NCBI RefSeq assembly: GCF_900104685.1
Contig: NZ_LT629755.1
Coordinates: 1,364,001-1,428,000 of the forward strand
Length of the DNA stretch: 64,000 nucleotides
Reading direction: 5' to 3'
From: Agromyces flavus
GTDB taxonomy: Bacteria > Actinomycetota > Actinomycetes > Actinomycetales > Microbacteriaceae
Translations under genes and position numbers: made by a program
The notes under the pieces: generated by a model
What the model was told of the DNA's origin: nothing
Seen by the model: the letters and a program-made list of their open reading frames with translations, nothing else
The model's database searches: none
Shown here: positions 8,933-17,661 of the stretch, piece by piece
Position numbering within the stretch: position 1 is the first letter of the stretch
Layout: each line of letters starts with the position of its first letter

Positions 8933-10414
8933 TTCGATCGGCCGGGGCGGCCGGTGGGCGTTCGCGTCGGGCGCAGCGGCGTCCGCCGTGGGGATGGCGT
9001 CGGGCAGGTGGTCGATGTCGGGGACCTCGCCGCCCAGCACGGCGATGAGCGCACGGGCCTTGACCCGGGTCTCCTCGACCTCCTCGTCGGGATCGGACAG
9101 CGCGGTGATGCCGCCCCCGGTGCCGATGGACGCCCCCGACGGGGTGAGCAGGATGGATCGGATCACCATGGCGAGGTCCGCCGTCCCATCCGCCCCGAGG
9201 CAGCCGAACGCCCCCGAGTAGACGCCACGCGGCCCCTGCTCCAGACCGTGCAGGATCGTCATCGCCGAGAGCTTCGGCGCACCGGTCATCGATCCGGCTG
9301 GGAACGCCGACCGCACGGCGTCGAGCGCGGTGAGCGGATGGCGCAGTCGCGCGGTGACCGTCGAGACGAGCTGGTGCACGTGTGGGTACTCCTCCACCTC
9401 GAGCAGGCTCGGCACCTGGACGCTTCCGACCTCGGCGATGCGGCCGAGGTCGTTGCGCATGAGGTCGACGATCATCAGGTTCTCGGCGCGCTCCTTCTCG
9501 CTCGCGCTGAGCTCGGCTCGCAGGGCGAGGTCGGTCGCCGGGTCGCCGGATCGCGGTCGCGTCCCCTTCATCGGCTTGGTCGCGATGGTGCCGTCGCGCT
9601 CGACGAGCAGGAACTGCTCGGGCGAGGCGCTGAGCAGGGCGACGTCATCGAACCGGACGAACCCGCCGTGGTGGCTCGGGCTCGATCGCCGCAAGCGCAG
9701 GTACGCCGCCACCGGGTCGGGCGAGGCGTCGACGTCGACGCGGTTGGTGAGGCAGAGCTGGTATGCGTCGCCGCGCACGATGGCGGCCTGGCACTCGCCG
9801 ATCATGCGCCGGTACGCGTCGGCGTCGTGGCGCCATCGGGTGTCCGCCGGCGTCGCGACGTATGTCGCCGGCTCGCCCTCCGGCTCGGATGACGCGGGGG
9901 CGGCCCCATCCCCTTCGGTCGCGGCGATGGCAGAGGCGGTCGCGCGCACCCAGTCGCGGACGGCCCCCGCGTCCCCTGCGTCGTCCTCGATCCACTCGAG
10001 CCGCACGGTGTGCGCGCCATGCTCGAACACGACCACGCGGTCGGCGAGGAAGAACGCGACGGCGGGTGCCTCCGAGTCGGACGCCGGCACGCCGAGCGTG
10101 CGGGCGCCGAACTCGTATCCGAACCAGCCGTGCCAGCCGACCGCGGCACGACCCCCGGGATCGAGCTCGTCGCCGAGCTCGACCGGGCCGAGCTCGGAGC
10201 CCAGTGCAGCGTACACGTCGTCGGGGTGGTCGTTGCTCGACGCGACCACGACGGGTGCACCGTCGACCGCCACGGCGATGACGCTCCGACCGTCGCGGGC
10301 GTCGCGCCCGCCGTCGAGCCAGGCCACGCGGCGGGCGTCGTCCGCGAGGTCGAGGAAGACGAGTTCGGGGTCGCGCCACTCCGGCAGCGTGAGGCTCCGG
10401 ACGCGTCGCGGCAT
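8930..10414 (-). CDS. pabB: aminodeoxychorismate synthase component I
   Basis: Converts chorismate and ammonia to 4-amino-4-deoxychorismate for folate synthesis. The 494-residue protein carries the chorismate-binding core in its C-terminal 300 residues. The KPMKGTRPRSG segment (280-290) has the lysine at 283 that distinguishes PabB from anthranilate synthase TrpE (PIAGT). DLMRNDLGR and the PAGSMTGAPK segment are also present. The start lies four bases after the cydC stop, and GAGGGG overlapping that stop serves as ribosome binding site, so pabB appears to be the last gene of the cyd transcript. No pabA or pabC is adjacent. Confidence 0.88.
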   Translation of the reverse strand: MPRRVRSLTLPEWRDPELVFLDLADDARRVAWLDGGRDARDGRSVIAVAVDGAPVVVASSNDHPDDVYAALGSELGPVELGDELDPGGRAAVGWHGWFGYEFGARTLGVPASDSEAPAVAFFLADRVVVFEHGAHTVRLEWIEDDAGDAGAVRDWVRATASAIAATEGDGAAPASSEPEGEPATYVATPADTRWRHDADAYRRMIGECQAAIVRGDAYQLCLTNRVDVDASPDPVAAYLRLRRSSPSHHGGFVRFDDVALLSASPEQFLLVERDGTIATKPMKGTRPRSGDPATDLALRAELSASEKERAENLMIVDLMRNDLGRIAEVGSVQVPSLLEVEEYPHVHQLVSTVTARLRHPLTALDAVRSAFPAGSMTGAPKLSAMTILHGLEQGPRGVYSGAFGCLGADGTADLAMVIRSILLTPSGASIGTGGGITALSDPDEEVEETRVKARALIAVLGGEVPDIDHLPDAIPTADAAAPDANAHRPPRPIE

Positions 10415-10418
10415 CCCC

Positions 10419-12119
10419 TCAGGATACGGGCGGTGCGAGCGGCTGCAGCCGCAGCCGGCGGTCGACCAGCCCGTCCGGCGCGCCGGTGTGGGAGATGACG
10501 ATCACGGACCGATCGCGACCCGCCGCCGCCAGGAGGTCGCGGAGCAGGGCGTCCGCCCGCTCGGCGTCGACGCTCGACGTGGGCTCGTCGAGCACGAGGA
10601 CCGGGAAGTCGGCGAGCATCGCGCGGGCGAGGGCGATCCGCTGTGCCTGTCCGCCCGAGACGAGATCGCCGCGCTCGCCGACGGGGGCGTCGAGTCCGCC
10701 ACGCTCCTCCACCCACTCCCGGAGCCCGACGCGGCCGAGCACGTCGAGCAACTCCTCGTCGGTGGCGGTGTCGCGAGCGAACAGGAGGTTCTGGCGCACG
10801 TCCTCATCGAACAGCCAGGGGCGTTGCTCCACGAGCCCGATCCTGCGACGGATCTCGCGGGGGTCCTGATCGCGCGCCTCGCGCCCGCCGATCAGGTACG
10901 AGCCCCCGTACTCGAGGAATCGGACGAGCACGTGCGCGAGCGTGGTCTTGCCCGATCCCGACGGGCCCTCCACGAGCAGTCGTTCTCCGGGCGCCAGGTC
11001 CAAGTCGACCGCCTCGAGCGCGACGGGGGTGGGGCCGGCACCCGCGACGGATGGCCAGCTCGCGCGGATTCCGCGCAGCTGGATCGCCGGCACGCGATCG
11101 CCGGCGTCGCCGCGGCCGGATGGCACCCTTGCACCACCGGACGGCGCGGGGACCTGCGGCGGCACCCGCTCGGGCACCGCGTCCGCCACCCGTCGCGCGC
11201 TCGCGCGCACGACCCGGAGCGACCCGATCGCCACCGGCAGGGCCGCAGCGACCTCGGCGATCGCGAGCGGGACGAGGCACACCACCGCGAAGGTGGGTCC
11301 GTCGATCCGGCCGCCCTCGAGCAGGGGCTGCACTGCGCCGAGGCTCGCCGCAGCGGCGAACGCACCCACTGCGCTCATGGCGCCCGCGGCGAGTCCCACC
11401 GCCGACGCGCGGGCACGCGTCGCGCGCTCGAGCCGGGCTCCGAGTCGGCGGATCCGCGCGCGGCCGTCCGCTGCGGCGTCGAACGCGACGAGCACATCGA
11501 GCGACTGCACGTGCTCGACGATGGCGGCCTGCAGGTCGCCGCGCAGGGGTGCGAGCCGTGCGTCGGCGCGCGCTGCGAGCACCGCCTGCGCGAGCGCCGC
11601 CGCAGCGGTGCCGACCACGAGGCAGGCACCCACCGCGAGCGCCGACGCCGGAGCGAGCCACGCCAGCCCGGCGATCGCCGCGACCAGCACGACCGTCGCA
11701 CTCGCGATCGGCTGCACGATCCGCAGCGAGACGTCCTGGAGATCGTCGACGTCGCCGACGAACCGCGCGAGCAGGTCGCCGCGCCGGGAGGCCGCGAGAC
11801 CGTCGGGGGCGAGCGGCAGCATCCGCTCGAACACGCCCGCCCGGATGCGCGAGAGCTGGCGGAAGGCGGCGTCGTGGCCGGCGAGCCGCTCGAGGTACCG
11901 GAACACCGCGCGCCCGAGCGCGAACGCGCGCACCCCGACGACCGCGACCTGGAGGTAGAGCACGGGCGGCTGCTCCGCCGCGCGGGCGATGAGCCACGCG
12001 CTCGCGCCGAGCAGTGCAACGCTCGAGAGCCCCGCGAGCACGCCGAGCAGGACCGCCGGAAGCAGCGTGCGCGGGGGCGGTACGGCCTCTCGGAGCACGG
12101 ATCGCGAGCGGTCAGACAC
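10419..12119 (-). CDS. cydC: cytochrome bd biogenesis ABC exporter subunit CydC
   Basis: Half of the heterodimeric ABC exporter that moves thiols (glutathione/cysteine in E. coli) out of the cytoplasm and is needed for cytochrome bd assembly. The 566 residues have an N-terminal six-helix membrane domain (about 20-300) and an ATPase domain with Walker A GPSGSGKTT (385-393), signature VSGGQ (about 487-491), Walker B VLVLDE (507-512) and an H-loop SH (about 543). The GTG at 12119 follows GGGAGGG and overlaps the expected cydD stop by eight bases, typical of coupled translation. As sequenced, a cydD frameshift makes this frame continuous with cydD. Confidence 0.9.
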   Translation of the reverse strand: MSDRSRSVLREAVPPPRTLLPAVLLGVLAGLSSVALLGASAWLIARAAEQPPVLYLQVAVVGVRAFALGRAVFRYLERLAGHDAAFRQLSRIRAGVFERMLPLAPDGLAASRRGDLLARFVGDVDDLQDVSLRIVQPIASATVVLVAAIAGLAWLAPASALAVGACLVVGTAAAALAQAVLAARADARLAPLRGDLQAAIVEHVQSLDVLVAFDAAADGRARIRRLGARLERATRARASAVGLAAGAMSAVGAFAAAASLGAVQPLLEGGRIDGPTFAVVCLVPLAIAEVAAALPVAIGSLRVVRASARRVADAVPERVPPQVPAPSGGARVPSGRGDAGDRVPAIQLRGIRASWPSVAGAGPTPVALEAVDLDLAPGERLLVEGPSGSGKTTLAHVLVRFLEYGGSYLIGGREARDQDPREIRRRIGLVEQRPWLFDEDVRQNLLFARDTATDEELLDVLGRVGLREWVEERGGLDAPVGERGDLVSGGQAQRIALARAMLADFPVLVLDEPTSSVDAERADALLRDLLAAAGRDRSVIVISHTGAPDGLVDRRLRLQPLAPPVS

Positions 12120-13766
12120 GTGCGCCCTCCCTGATCTCCACGACGCGGTCGGCGGCCCGGGCGAGTCCCTCGCGGTGCGTGGTGACGAGCACGGCTCGGC
12201 CCCCCCGCGCGCGAATTCCCGGAGTGCTCGCGCGAGCGCCGCCTCGCGTTCGGCGTCGAGCGCGGACGTGGGCTCGTCGAGCAGCACCACGTCGGCGCCC
12301 GTCGCGAGGGAGCGGTGCAAAGCCCGGGCGATCGCGACCCGCTGCGCCTGGCCACCGGAGAGCCCCGCTCCGCCCGGGCCGAGCCGCAGGTCTGCGGGCA
12401 CGTCCAGGCCCGCCAGGGCCAGGGCTCGGTCCAGCAGCGCAGGCGCCGCGTCGGGACATCCGAGCCGGATGTTGTCGGCCACCGTGCCCTCGAGCAGCTG
12501 GGGCGACTGACCGGACCATGCGACGGCTCTCCGGGTCACCTCGCCGGCCGGCTCGCCATCGACGCGAAGGTCGCCCTCCGAATCGGCGAACCCGAGCACC
12601 GCCTCGAGGATCGAGCTCTTGCCAGACCCGCTCGGGCCAACGAGCGCGACCAGCTCACCCGGCGCGACATCGAGATCCAGGCCGGCGACGACCACGATGC
12701 CGTCGCGGAGCACGCGCACGTCCCGAGCGCGCACGCCCGCGACATCGGGCCCCTTCGACATCGTCGATCGCTCGGTTGGCACGCCCGCCGCGTCGCCCTC
12801 ATCCCCGCCGTCGTCGAGTACGTCGAGTGCCTCGCGCGACGCCTCGAGGCCCGCGGTCGACGCGTGGAACGCCGCACCCACGTTGCGGATGGGCAGGAAC
12901 ACCTCGGGCGCGAGGATGAGCACGAACAGCCCCGGCGCGAACGACATGTCGCCCGCGACGAGGCGGAGCCCGATCGAGACCGCGACGAGCGCGACAGAGA
13001 GGCTCGCGGCCAGCTCGAGCGTGAAGCCGGACAGGAAGGTGACGCGCAGCACCTTCATCGTGGTCGAGCGGTACTCGTCGGTGACCGCTCGGATGCGCGC
13101 GGCCTGTCGCTCCGCACGCCCGAAGACCATGAGCGTGGAGAGCCCGCCGACCACCTCGAGGAAGCCGCGCGAGAGCGACTGCAGGCGCTGCCACTGTCGG
13201 CGCTGGACCACCTCCGTGGCCATGCCGATGAGCGCCATGAACACCGGGATGAGCGGCAGCACGAGGATGACGATCAGTCCCGAGAGCCAGTCGGCCGCCC
13301 ACGCCGCGGCCACCAGCACGGGCGTGGCGACGGCCGTGAGCAGGAGCTGCGGCAGGTACCGCCCGAAGTACTCGTCGAGCGCGTCGAGCCCCGAGCCCAG
13401 CAGCGTCGCCGCGCGCGCGGTCGTGACCGACCGGGCGCCGCGGCGGCGCTCGAGACTGACCAGCAGTTCGTCGCGCAACTCGGACTTGACCCGCATCGCG
13501 CCGGCGGAACCGAGCCACTCCCAGGACCAGCCCGCGAGACCGCGAACGGTCGCCGCGACGAGCAGGACGGCGACGAGCGCCTGGGCTCCGCCGGGAACCG
13601 CAGCGAGCGCGGCGCCGCCCTCGATGAACCCGACGACGAGCGTCGCGAGCGCCCAGGCGAAGGCGACGATCGCGCCCGCTTGGAGCAGCGCGAGCACCGC
13701 GCCGGCCGCGAGGAAGCCCCGCGCGGCACGCGACCGGCGGAGCAGCCTCGGATCGAGGGGACGCAC
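12112..13766 (-). pseudogene. cydD: CydD ABC exporter subunit, frameshifted near its 3' end
   Basis: Partner of CydC in the thiol exporter. The membrane domain (about 15-310), Walker A VGPSGSGKSS, signature LSGGQ and Walker B VVLLDEPTSALD are intact. At a run of seven G on the coding strand (12200-12206) the frame shifts. In the frame as written, the protein reads ARGGAEPCSSP, loses its H-loop and runs on into cydC. One extra G (or two fewer) restores RAVLVTTHREGLARAADR and a TGA at 12112-12114, giving about 551 residues, the normal CydD length. This is either an assembly error or a true or phase-variable mutation. The GTG start lies one base after the cydB stop. Confidence 0.85.
12200..12206. 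other. C7/G7 homopolymer at the cydD frameshift
   Basis: Seven C on the plus strand. Reading on either side shows the break in the cydD frame lies here. Read depth and indel calls at this run would settle its true length. Confidence 0.8.
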
Positions 13767-13767
13767 G

Positions 13768-14775
13768 TCAGTGCACGGCGGCCGCGTCGATGGTCTGCCG
13801 CGTGACGCGCTTGCGGAAGACCCAGTACGTCCACCCCTGGTAGGCGAGGATGAGCGGCAGGAAGATCAGCGCCGTCCAGCTCATGACCGTCAGGGTATAG
13901 GGCGTGCTCGACGCGTTGGCGATCGTGAGGCTGTTGGCCGGGTCGTTCGACGCGGGCATCACATCGGGGAACAGCGCGGCGAACAGCGCGAAGACGGCCG
14001 CGCCGATGGTCACGGCCATGAGGGCGAACGCCGTGCGCTCCGCACCGCGCCCGTTGGCGAGCCATCCGCCGATGAGCGCGAGGGCGGCGACCGCGGCGAG
14101 CCCCCAGAACCACGTGGTGCCGTGCGCGAACCCGGTCCAGACGAGGAACGTGGCCGCCACGACGATCGTCAGCACGCCGGACCGTGCGGCCAGGCGCCGG
14201 GCGCGCTCGCGGATCTCGCCGTCGGTCTTCAACGCGGCGAACACGACGCCGTGCGTGAAGAACAGCAGCAGCGTCGTGAGTCCGCCGAGCAGCGCGTACG
14301 GGTTGAGCAGGTCGAAAAGCGTGCCGATGTAGTTGTGGTCGGCGTCCAACGGCACGCCCTGGACGATGTTCGCGAACGCGACGCCCCAGAGCAGCGCGGG
14401 GACCGCCGAGCCGACGATGATCATCCAGTCGAAGCGCCGCTTCCACTCGGCCTCGGGCCGCTGGTGGCGGTACTCGAACGAGACGCCGCGCGCGATGAGC
14501 GCCACGAGGATGAGCAGCAACGCGAGGTAGAACCCGGAGAAGAGCGTGGCGTACCACTCCGGGAACGCGGCGAACAGTGAGGCGCCGGCCACGATGACCC
14601 ACGTCTCGTTCAGGTCCCAGACCGGGCCGATGGTGTTGATGAGCACGCGGCGGTCGGTGTCGTCCTTCCCGAGGAAGGGCAGCGACATCCCGACGCCGAA
14701 GTCGAACCCGTCGAGCACGAAGTAGCCGACGAAGAGGAAGGCGACGATCCAGAACCAGAGCACTGCGAGATCCAT
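13768..14775 (-). CDS. cydB: cytochrome bd quinol oxidase subunit II
   Basis: Membrane subunit of the high-affinity terminal oxidase that pairs with CydA. The 335-residue protein has about nine hydrophobic segments and the conserved N-terminal FVLDGFDFGVG and DLNETWVIVAGAS segments of CydB. The ATG follows GGAGGAG just after the cydA stop, and the TGA is one base before cydD. Length fits the family. Confidence 0.95.
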   Translation of the reverse strand: MDLAVLWFWIVAFLFVGYFVLDGFDFGVGMSLPFLGKDDTDRRVLINTIGPVWDLNETWVIVAGASLFAAFPEWYATLFSGFYLALLLILVALIARGVSFEYRHQRPEAEWKRRFDWMIIVGSAVPALLWGVAFANIVQGVPLDADHNYIGTLFDLLNPYALLGGLTTLLLFFTHGVVFAALKTDGEIRERARRLAARSGVLTIVVAATFLVWTGFAHGTTWFWGLAAVAALALIGGWLANGRGAERTAFALMAVTIGAAVFALFAALFPDVMPASNDPANSLTIANASSTPYTLTVMSWTALIFLPLILAYQGWTYWVFRKRVTRQTIDAAAVH

Positions 14776-14787
14776 GTCGTTCTCCTC

Positions 14788-16200
14788 CTAGTAGACCGTT
14801 GCCGCGTGTTCGACCTCACCCGTCACCGGGTCGGGCGGCGCGACCTCGGGCGGGCCCTTCCGGATGGCGCGGAGGATCAGCTTGACCTCGACGACCGCGA
14901 GCGCACCGTAGACGAGCGTGAACACCACGAGCGAGATGAGCACCTCGAGCCCCGTCACGTTCGGCGACACCGCGGACTCGGTGGGCAGGAGGCTGAAGAC
15001 GATCCAGGGCTGGCGTCCCATCTCGGTGAAGATCCAGCCGACGATCATCGCGGCGAGCGACAGCGGGAAGCTCCAGACGGCGATCCTCCAGATCCACCGC
15101 TGCGTCGGCATCCGGCCCTTGCGGGTCAGCCAGAGGCCGACGACGGCGACGAGGACGTGCAGGACGCCGAGGCCGATCATCCACCGGAACGCCCAGTACG
15201 TCACCCAGATGATGGGCGCGTAGTCGCCGGGGCCGTACAGCTCGGCGTACTGCGCCTGCAGGTCGTTGATGCCCTCGACGCAGCCGTCGAACGAGTGCGT
15301 CGACAGCAGCGAGAGCAGGTACGGCACGCGGATGGAGAACAGCTCGCTGCTGCCGTCGGGGGTGCCGAGCGTGAACAGCGAGAACGAGGCATCCGCCCCG
15401 CAGACCGTGTCGTAGGTCGCCTCGGCCGCGGCCATCTTCATGGGCTGCGTCGCCACCATGGCGAGACTGAGCTGGTCGCCGAAGAACGTCGTGAGCCCGC
15501 CCGACACGACCATCGCCCAGAGACCGAACTTGAGCGCGGGCCGCATGGTGTCGACGTGCTGGTTGCGCGCGAGGTGCCATGCGGCCGCGCTGATGACGAG
15601 GCCCGAGCTGACCATGAACGACGCGGCGATGGTGTGCGGGAATGCCGCCAGGGCGACGGGGTTGGCGAGCAGCGCCCAGATGTCGACGAGCTCGGCGCGC
15701 CCGCGCTCGGCGTTCATCTCGTACCCCACGGGGTTCTGCATGAAGGCGTTGGCGGCGATGATGAAGTACGCCGAGAGGATGGTGCCGATCGCCGTCGCCC
15801 AGATCGTGGCGAGGTGCACCTTCTGGGGCAGGCGGTTCCACCCGAAGATCCAGAGTCCGATGAAGGTGGCCTCGAGGAAGAACGCGAGCAGGCCCTCGAG
15901 GGCCAGCGGAGCGCCGAACACGTCGCCGACGAACCGGGAGTACTCCGACCAGTTCATGCCGAACTGGAACTCCTGCACGATCCCCGTGACCACGCCCATC
16001 GCGAAGTTGATGAGGAAGATGGTGCCGAAGAACCGCGTGATGCGGAGGTACTCCACCTTGCCGGTCCGCACCCACGCGGTCTGGAAGATCGCCGCGGTGC
16101 TCGCGAGGCCGATCGTGATGGGCACGAACAGGAAGTGGTAGACGGTCGTCAAGCCGAACTGCCACCGCGCGAGCAGGAGCGGGTCGAGGAGGTCGTTCAC
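14788..16200 (-). CDS. cydA: cytochrome bd quinol oxidase subunit I
   Basis: Catalytic subunit carrying hemes b558, b595 and d; oxidises quinol and reduces oxygen. The 470 residues begin with WQFGLTTVYHFLFVP, which includes the conserved heme-ligand histidine (H22), and include FQFGMNWSEYSRFVGDVFG, LATQP-type quinol-site residues (VATQPMKMAAAEA) and the GRQPW motif. The Q-loop is short, as in Gram-positive enzymes. The GTG start follows GGAAGGGGACC. It is the first gene of cydABDC-pabB. Its promoter region holds two palindromes that probably bind the divergent BlaI-type repressor. No cydX-like small gene is seen. Confidence 0.96.
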   Translation of the reverse strand: MNDLLDPLLLARWQFGLTTVYHFLFVPITIGLASTAAIFQTAWVRTGKVEYLRITRFFGTIFLINFAMGVVTGIVQEFQFGMNWSEYSRFVGDVFGAPLALEGLLAFFLEATFIGLWIFGWNRLPQKVHLATIWATAIGTILSAYFIIAANAFMQNPVGYEMNAERGRAELVDIWALLANPVALAAFPHTIAASFMVSSGLVISAAAWHLARNQHVDTMRPALKFGLWAMVVSGGLTTFFGDQLSLAMVATQPMKMAAAEATYDTVCGADASFSLFTLGTPDGSSELFSIRVPYLLSLLSTHSFDGCVEGINDLQAQYAELYGPGDYAPIIWVTYWAFRWMIGLGVLHVLVAVVGLWLTRKGRMPTQRWIWRIAVWSFPLSLAAMIVGWIFTEMGRQPWIVFSLLPTESAVSPNVTGLEVLISLVVFTLVYGALAVVEVKLILRAIRKGPPEVAPPDPVTGEVEHAATVY

Positions 16201-16241
16201 TGGAGGTCCCCTTCCGTGGGAGTGAACTGCGACGCGAATCT

Positions 16242-16256
16242 TCTACACAGCGTAGA
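16242..16256. promoter_or_regulatory. operator 1 in the cydA-blaI intergenic region
   Basis: TCTAC-ACAGC-GTAGA, a perfect 5-bp inverted repeat with a 5-base spacer. It contains TACGCT on the minus strand (16249-16254), a good -10 for cydA, so a protein bound here would block cydA transcription. Its centre is 22 bp from that of operator 2. Confidence 0.65.
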
Positions 16257-16261
16257 GCACA

Positions 16262-16280
16262 TTTCTACGTCATGTAGAAA
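16262..16280. promoter_or_regulatory. operator 2 in the cydA-blaI intergenic region
   Basis: TTTCTAC-GTCAT-GTAGAAA, a perfect 7-bp inverted repeat with the same inner sequence and spacer as operator 1. It covers TAGAAA (16275-16280), which is 17 bases before the blaI -10 and matches TTGACA at four of six positions. Confidence 0.7.
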
Positions 16281-16297
16281 CATTGCGGTGCGCGGGT

Positions 16298-16303
16298 TAT
16301 CCT
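16298..16303 (+). promoter_or_regulatory. -10 box of leaderless blaI transcript
   Basis: TATCCT followed by exactly six bases and the blaI ATG at 16310, with a TAGAAA -35 candidate at a 17-base spacing inside operator 2. Confidence 0.55.
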
Positions 16304-16309
16304 CGTCGT

Positions 16310-16681
16310 ATGGCAGGACTCGGCGAGCTCGAGCGCTCCGTCATGGAGCAGCTCTGGATGAGCGACACCCCGCTCACCGCGAACGAGGTGCGCGACCGCC
16401 TCGCCGAGCCGGCGGCCTCCTCGCACGGGCCGGCGACGACGACCGTGCTCACGGTGCTCTCCCGGCTGGAGCGCAAGGGATTCGTCGCCCGATCTCGCGA
16501 CATCCGGCCGCACCGCTACCACGCGCTGCTCAGTCGTGCCGAGCACACCGCCGAGCTGATGCACGAGGTGCTGTCCTCCTCCTCCGACCGTGACGCCGCG
16601 CTCGCGCGGTTCGTCGGCACGGTCTCCGCGGGCGAGGCGAACACGCTGCGGCGCCTGCTCGACGAACTCGTCCGCCACTGA
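16310..16681 (+). CDS. BlaI/MecI/CopY-family transcriptional repressor
   Basis: Winged-helix repressor of the BlaI type, which binds as a dimer to short inverted repeats and is usually inactivated by a partner membrane protease. The 123 residues from ATG 16310 contain the expected helix-turn-helix (LTANEVRDRL then TTTVLTVLSRLERKGFVARS) and a C-terminal dimerisation helix pair. The M56 protease gene begins two bases after the stop. It is divergent from cydA, with two fitting palindromes between, so the cyd operon and its own gene are the likely targets (inference). Its signal cannot be read from sequence. Confidence 0.88.
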   Translation: MAGLGELERSVMEQLWMSDTPLTANEVRDRLAEPAASSHGPATTTVLTVLSRLERKGFVARSRDIRPHRYHALLSRAEHTAELMHEVLSSSSDRDAALARFVGTVSAGEANTLRRLLDELVRH

Positions 16682-16682
16682 C

Positions 16683-17609
16683 GTGATCGCCGCCGCGGTC
16701 GCACTCGGCGCGCTCGCGCTCGCCCTTGCCTGGCCGGTTCCGGTCGTGCTCTCCCGAGCGGCCTGGCCGAGTCGCTCCCCCGCGGCCGCGCTCGCCCTCT
16801 GGCAGGGCATCGCGCTCGGCGGCGGCCTCGCCATGATCGGATCGCTCCTCGCATTCGGTGCCGCTCCCGCGGGTTCGCTCGTCGACGCCGCACGCCAGCT
16901 GCTTCCCGTGTTCACCGCCGGGCCGATCCCGGCCGGATTCGGCGTCGTGCAGCTCGCCGCGCTCACGCTCGCCGTCGGGCTGGCGGTGCACCTGGCGCTC
17001 AACCTCGTCACGACCGCCGTCCGCGCTGAACGGGCCCGCCGGCGCCTGCACAGCATGGTCGACCTGCTCGCCGACCCCGCCGCCGACGGTTCGGGTGCGC
17101 GCGTGCTGTCCCACCCGATCCCGCTCGCCTACTGCGTGCCGGGCCTGCGCACCGTCACCGTCGTGACCGAGGGCCTCGTCGACCTCCTCGACGCCGACGA
17201 GCTGCGCGCGGTGCTCGCGCACGAACGCGCGCACCTCGACCAGTTCCACCACCTCGTGCTCCTGGCGTTCCGTGCGTGGCACGAGGCGCTGCCGTGGTTC
17301 CCCATCGCCAACCGCGCCGAACGCGCGGTGTCGCTGCTGACCGAGATGCTCGCCGACGACGGCGCCCGCCGCCAGGTCGGGGCCGAACCGCTCGGCGCGG
17401 CGCTCGCGCGACTCGGCGCCACCGGCGAGCCCGGGCCGTACGCGGAGTCCGGGGGCGTGAACCCCGACGCCGCGATGCTCGCGCAGCGGCTCGAGCGGCT
17501 CGGCGGGTCGCGGCATCCGCTCGATGGTCGCGCGCGCGTCGCCTGCTGGGCCGCCACGGCCGGCCTGGTCGTCGTGCCCGTCGGCATCCTCGCGGCGATC
17601 GCGACCTGA
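16683..17609 (+). CDS. M56-family (BlaR1/MecR1-like) membrane metalloprotease
   Basis: Membrane zinc protease of the BlaR1 type, expected to cleave or disable the BlaI-type repressor encoded just before it. From GTG 16683 the protein has 308 residues: N-terminal membrane helices (about 1-25, 38-60 and 86-108), a cytoplasmic stretch, the zinc motif HERAH (180-184), and a final membrane helix (about 286-305). There is no extracellular penicillin-binding sensor domain, as in mycobacterial Rv1845c, so its signal is probably not beta-lactam binding of the classical kind. The two genes are surely co-transcribed. Confidence 0.86.
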   Translation: MIAAAVALGALALALAWPVPVVLSRAAWPSRSPAAALALWQGIALGGGLAMIGSLLAFGAAPAGSLVDAARQLLPVFTAGPIPAGFGVVQLAALTLAVGLAVHLALNLVTTAVRAERARRRLHSMVDLLADPAADGSGARVLSHPIPLAYCVPGLRTVTVVTEGLVDLLDADELRAVLAHERAHLDQFHHLVLLAFRAWHEALPWFPIANRAERAVSLLTEMLADDGARRQVGAEPLGAALARLGATGEPGPYAESGGVNPDAAMLAQRLERLGGSRHPLDGRARVACWAATAGLVVVPVGILAAIAT

Positions 17610-17648
17610 GCCGAGGCGACCTCGGCGGCAGTCCGGTTGCCCAGCCCG

Positions 17649-17654
17649 TAGGCT
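17649..17654 (+). promoter_or_regulatory. -10 box of leaderless DedA gene
   Basis: TAGGCT followed by seven bases and the GTG at 17662. The GGAAGG just before the GTG touches it and is too close to act as a ribosome site, which supports leaderless expression. Confidence 0.45.
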
Positions 17655-17661
17655 CGGAAGG

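Noticed and set aside
5180..9892. Very long open frames on the plus strand opposite leuS, pabB and comEA (also opposite dnaE at 26614-30516 and opposite murE-ftsI at 44406-47783).
   Set aside because: They are antisense to well-supported genes, their translations are low-complexity Arg/Ala/Gly-rich, and they follow from high GC removing stops.
10419..13766. A natural single-chain CydDC fusion.
   Set aside because: The true CydD C-terminus, with its stop overlapping the cydC start, is intact in a shifted frame, so the fusion is produced by a one-base change.
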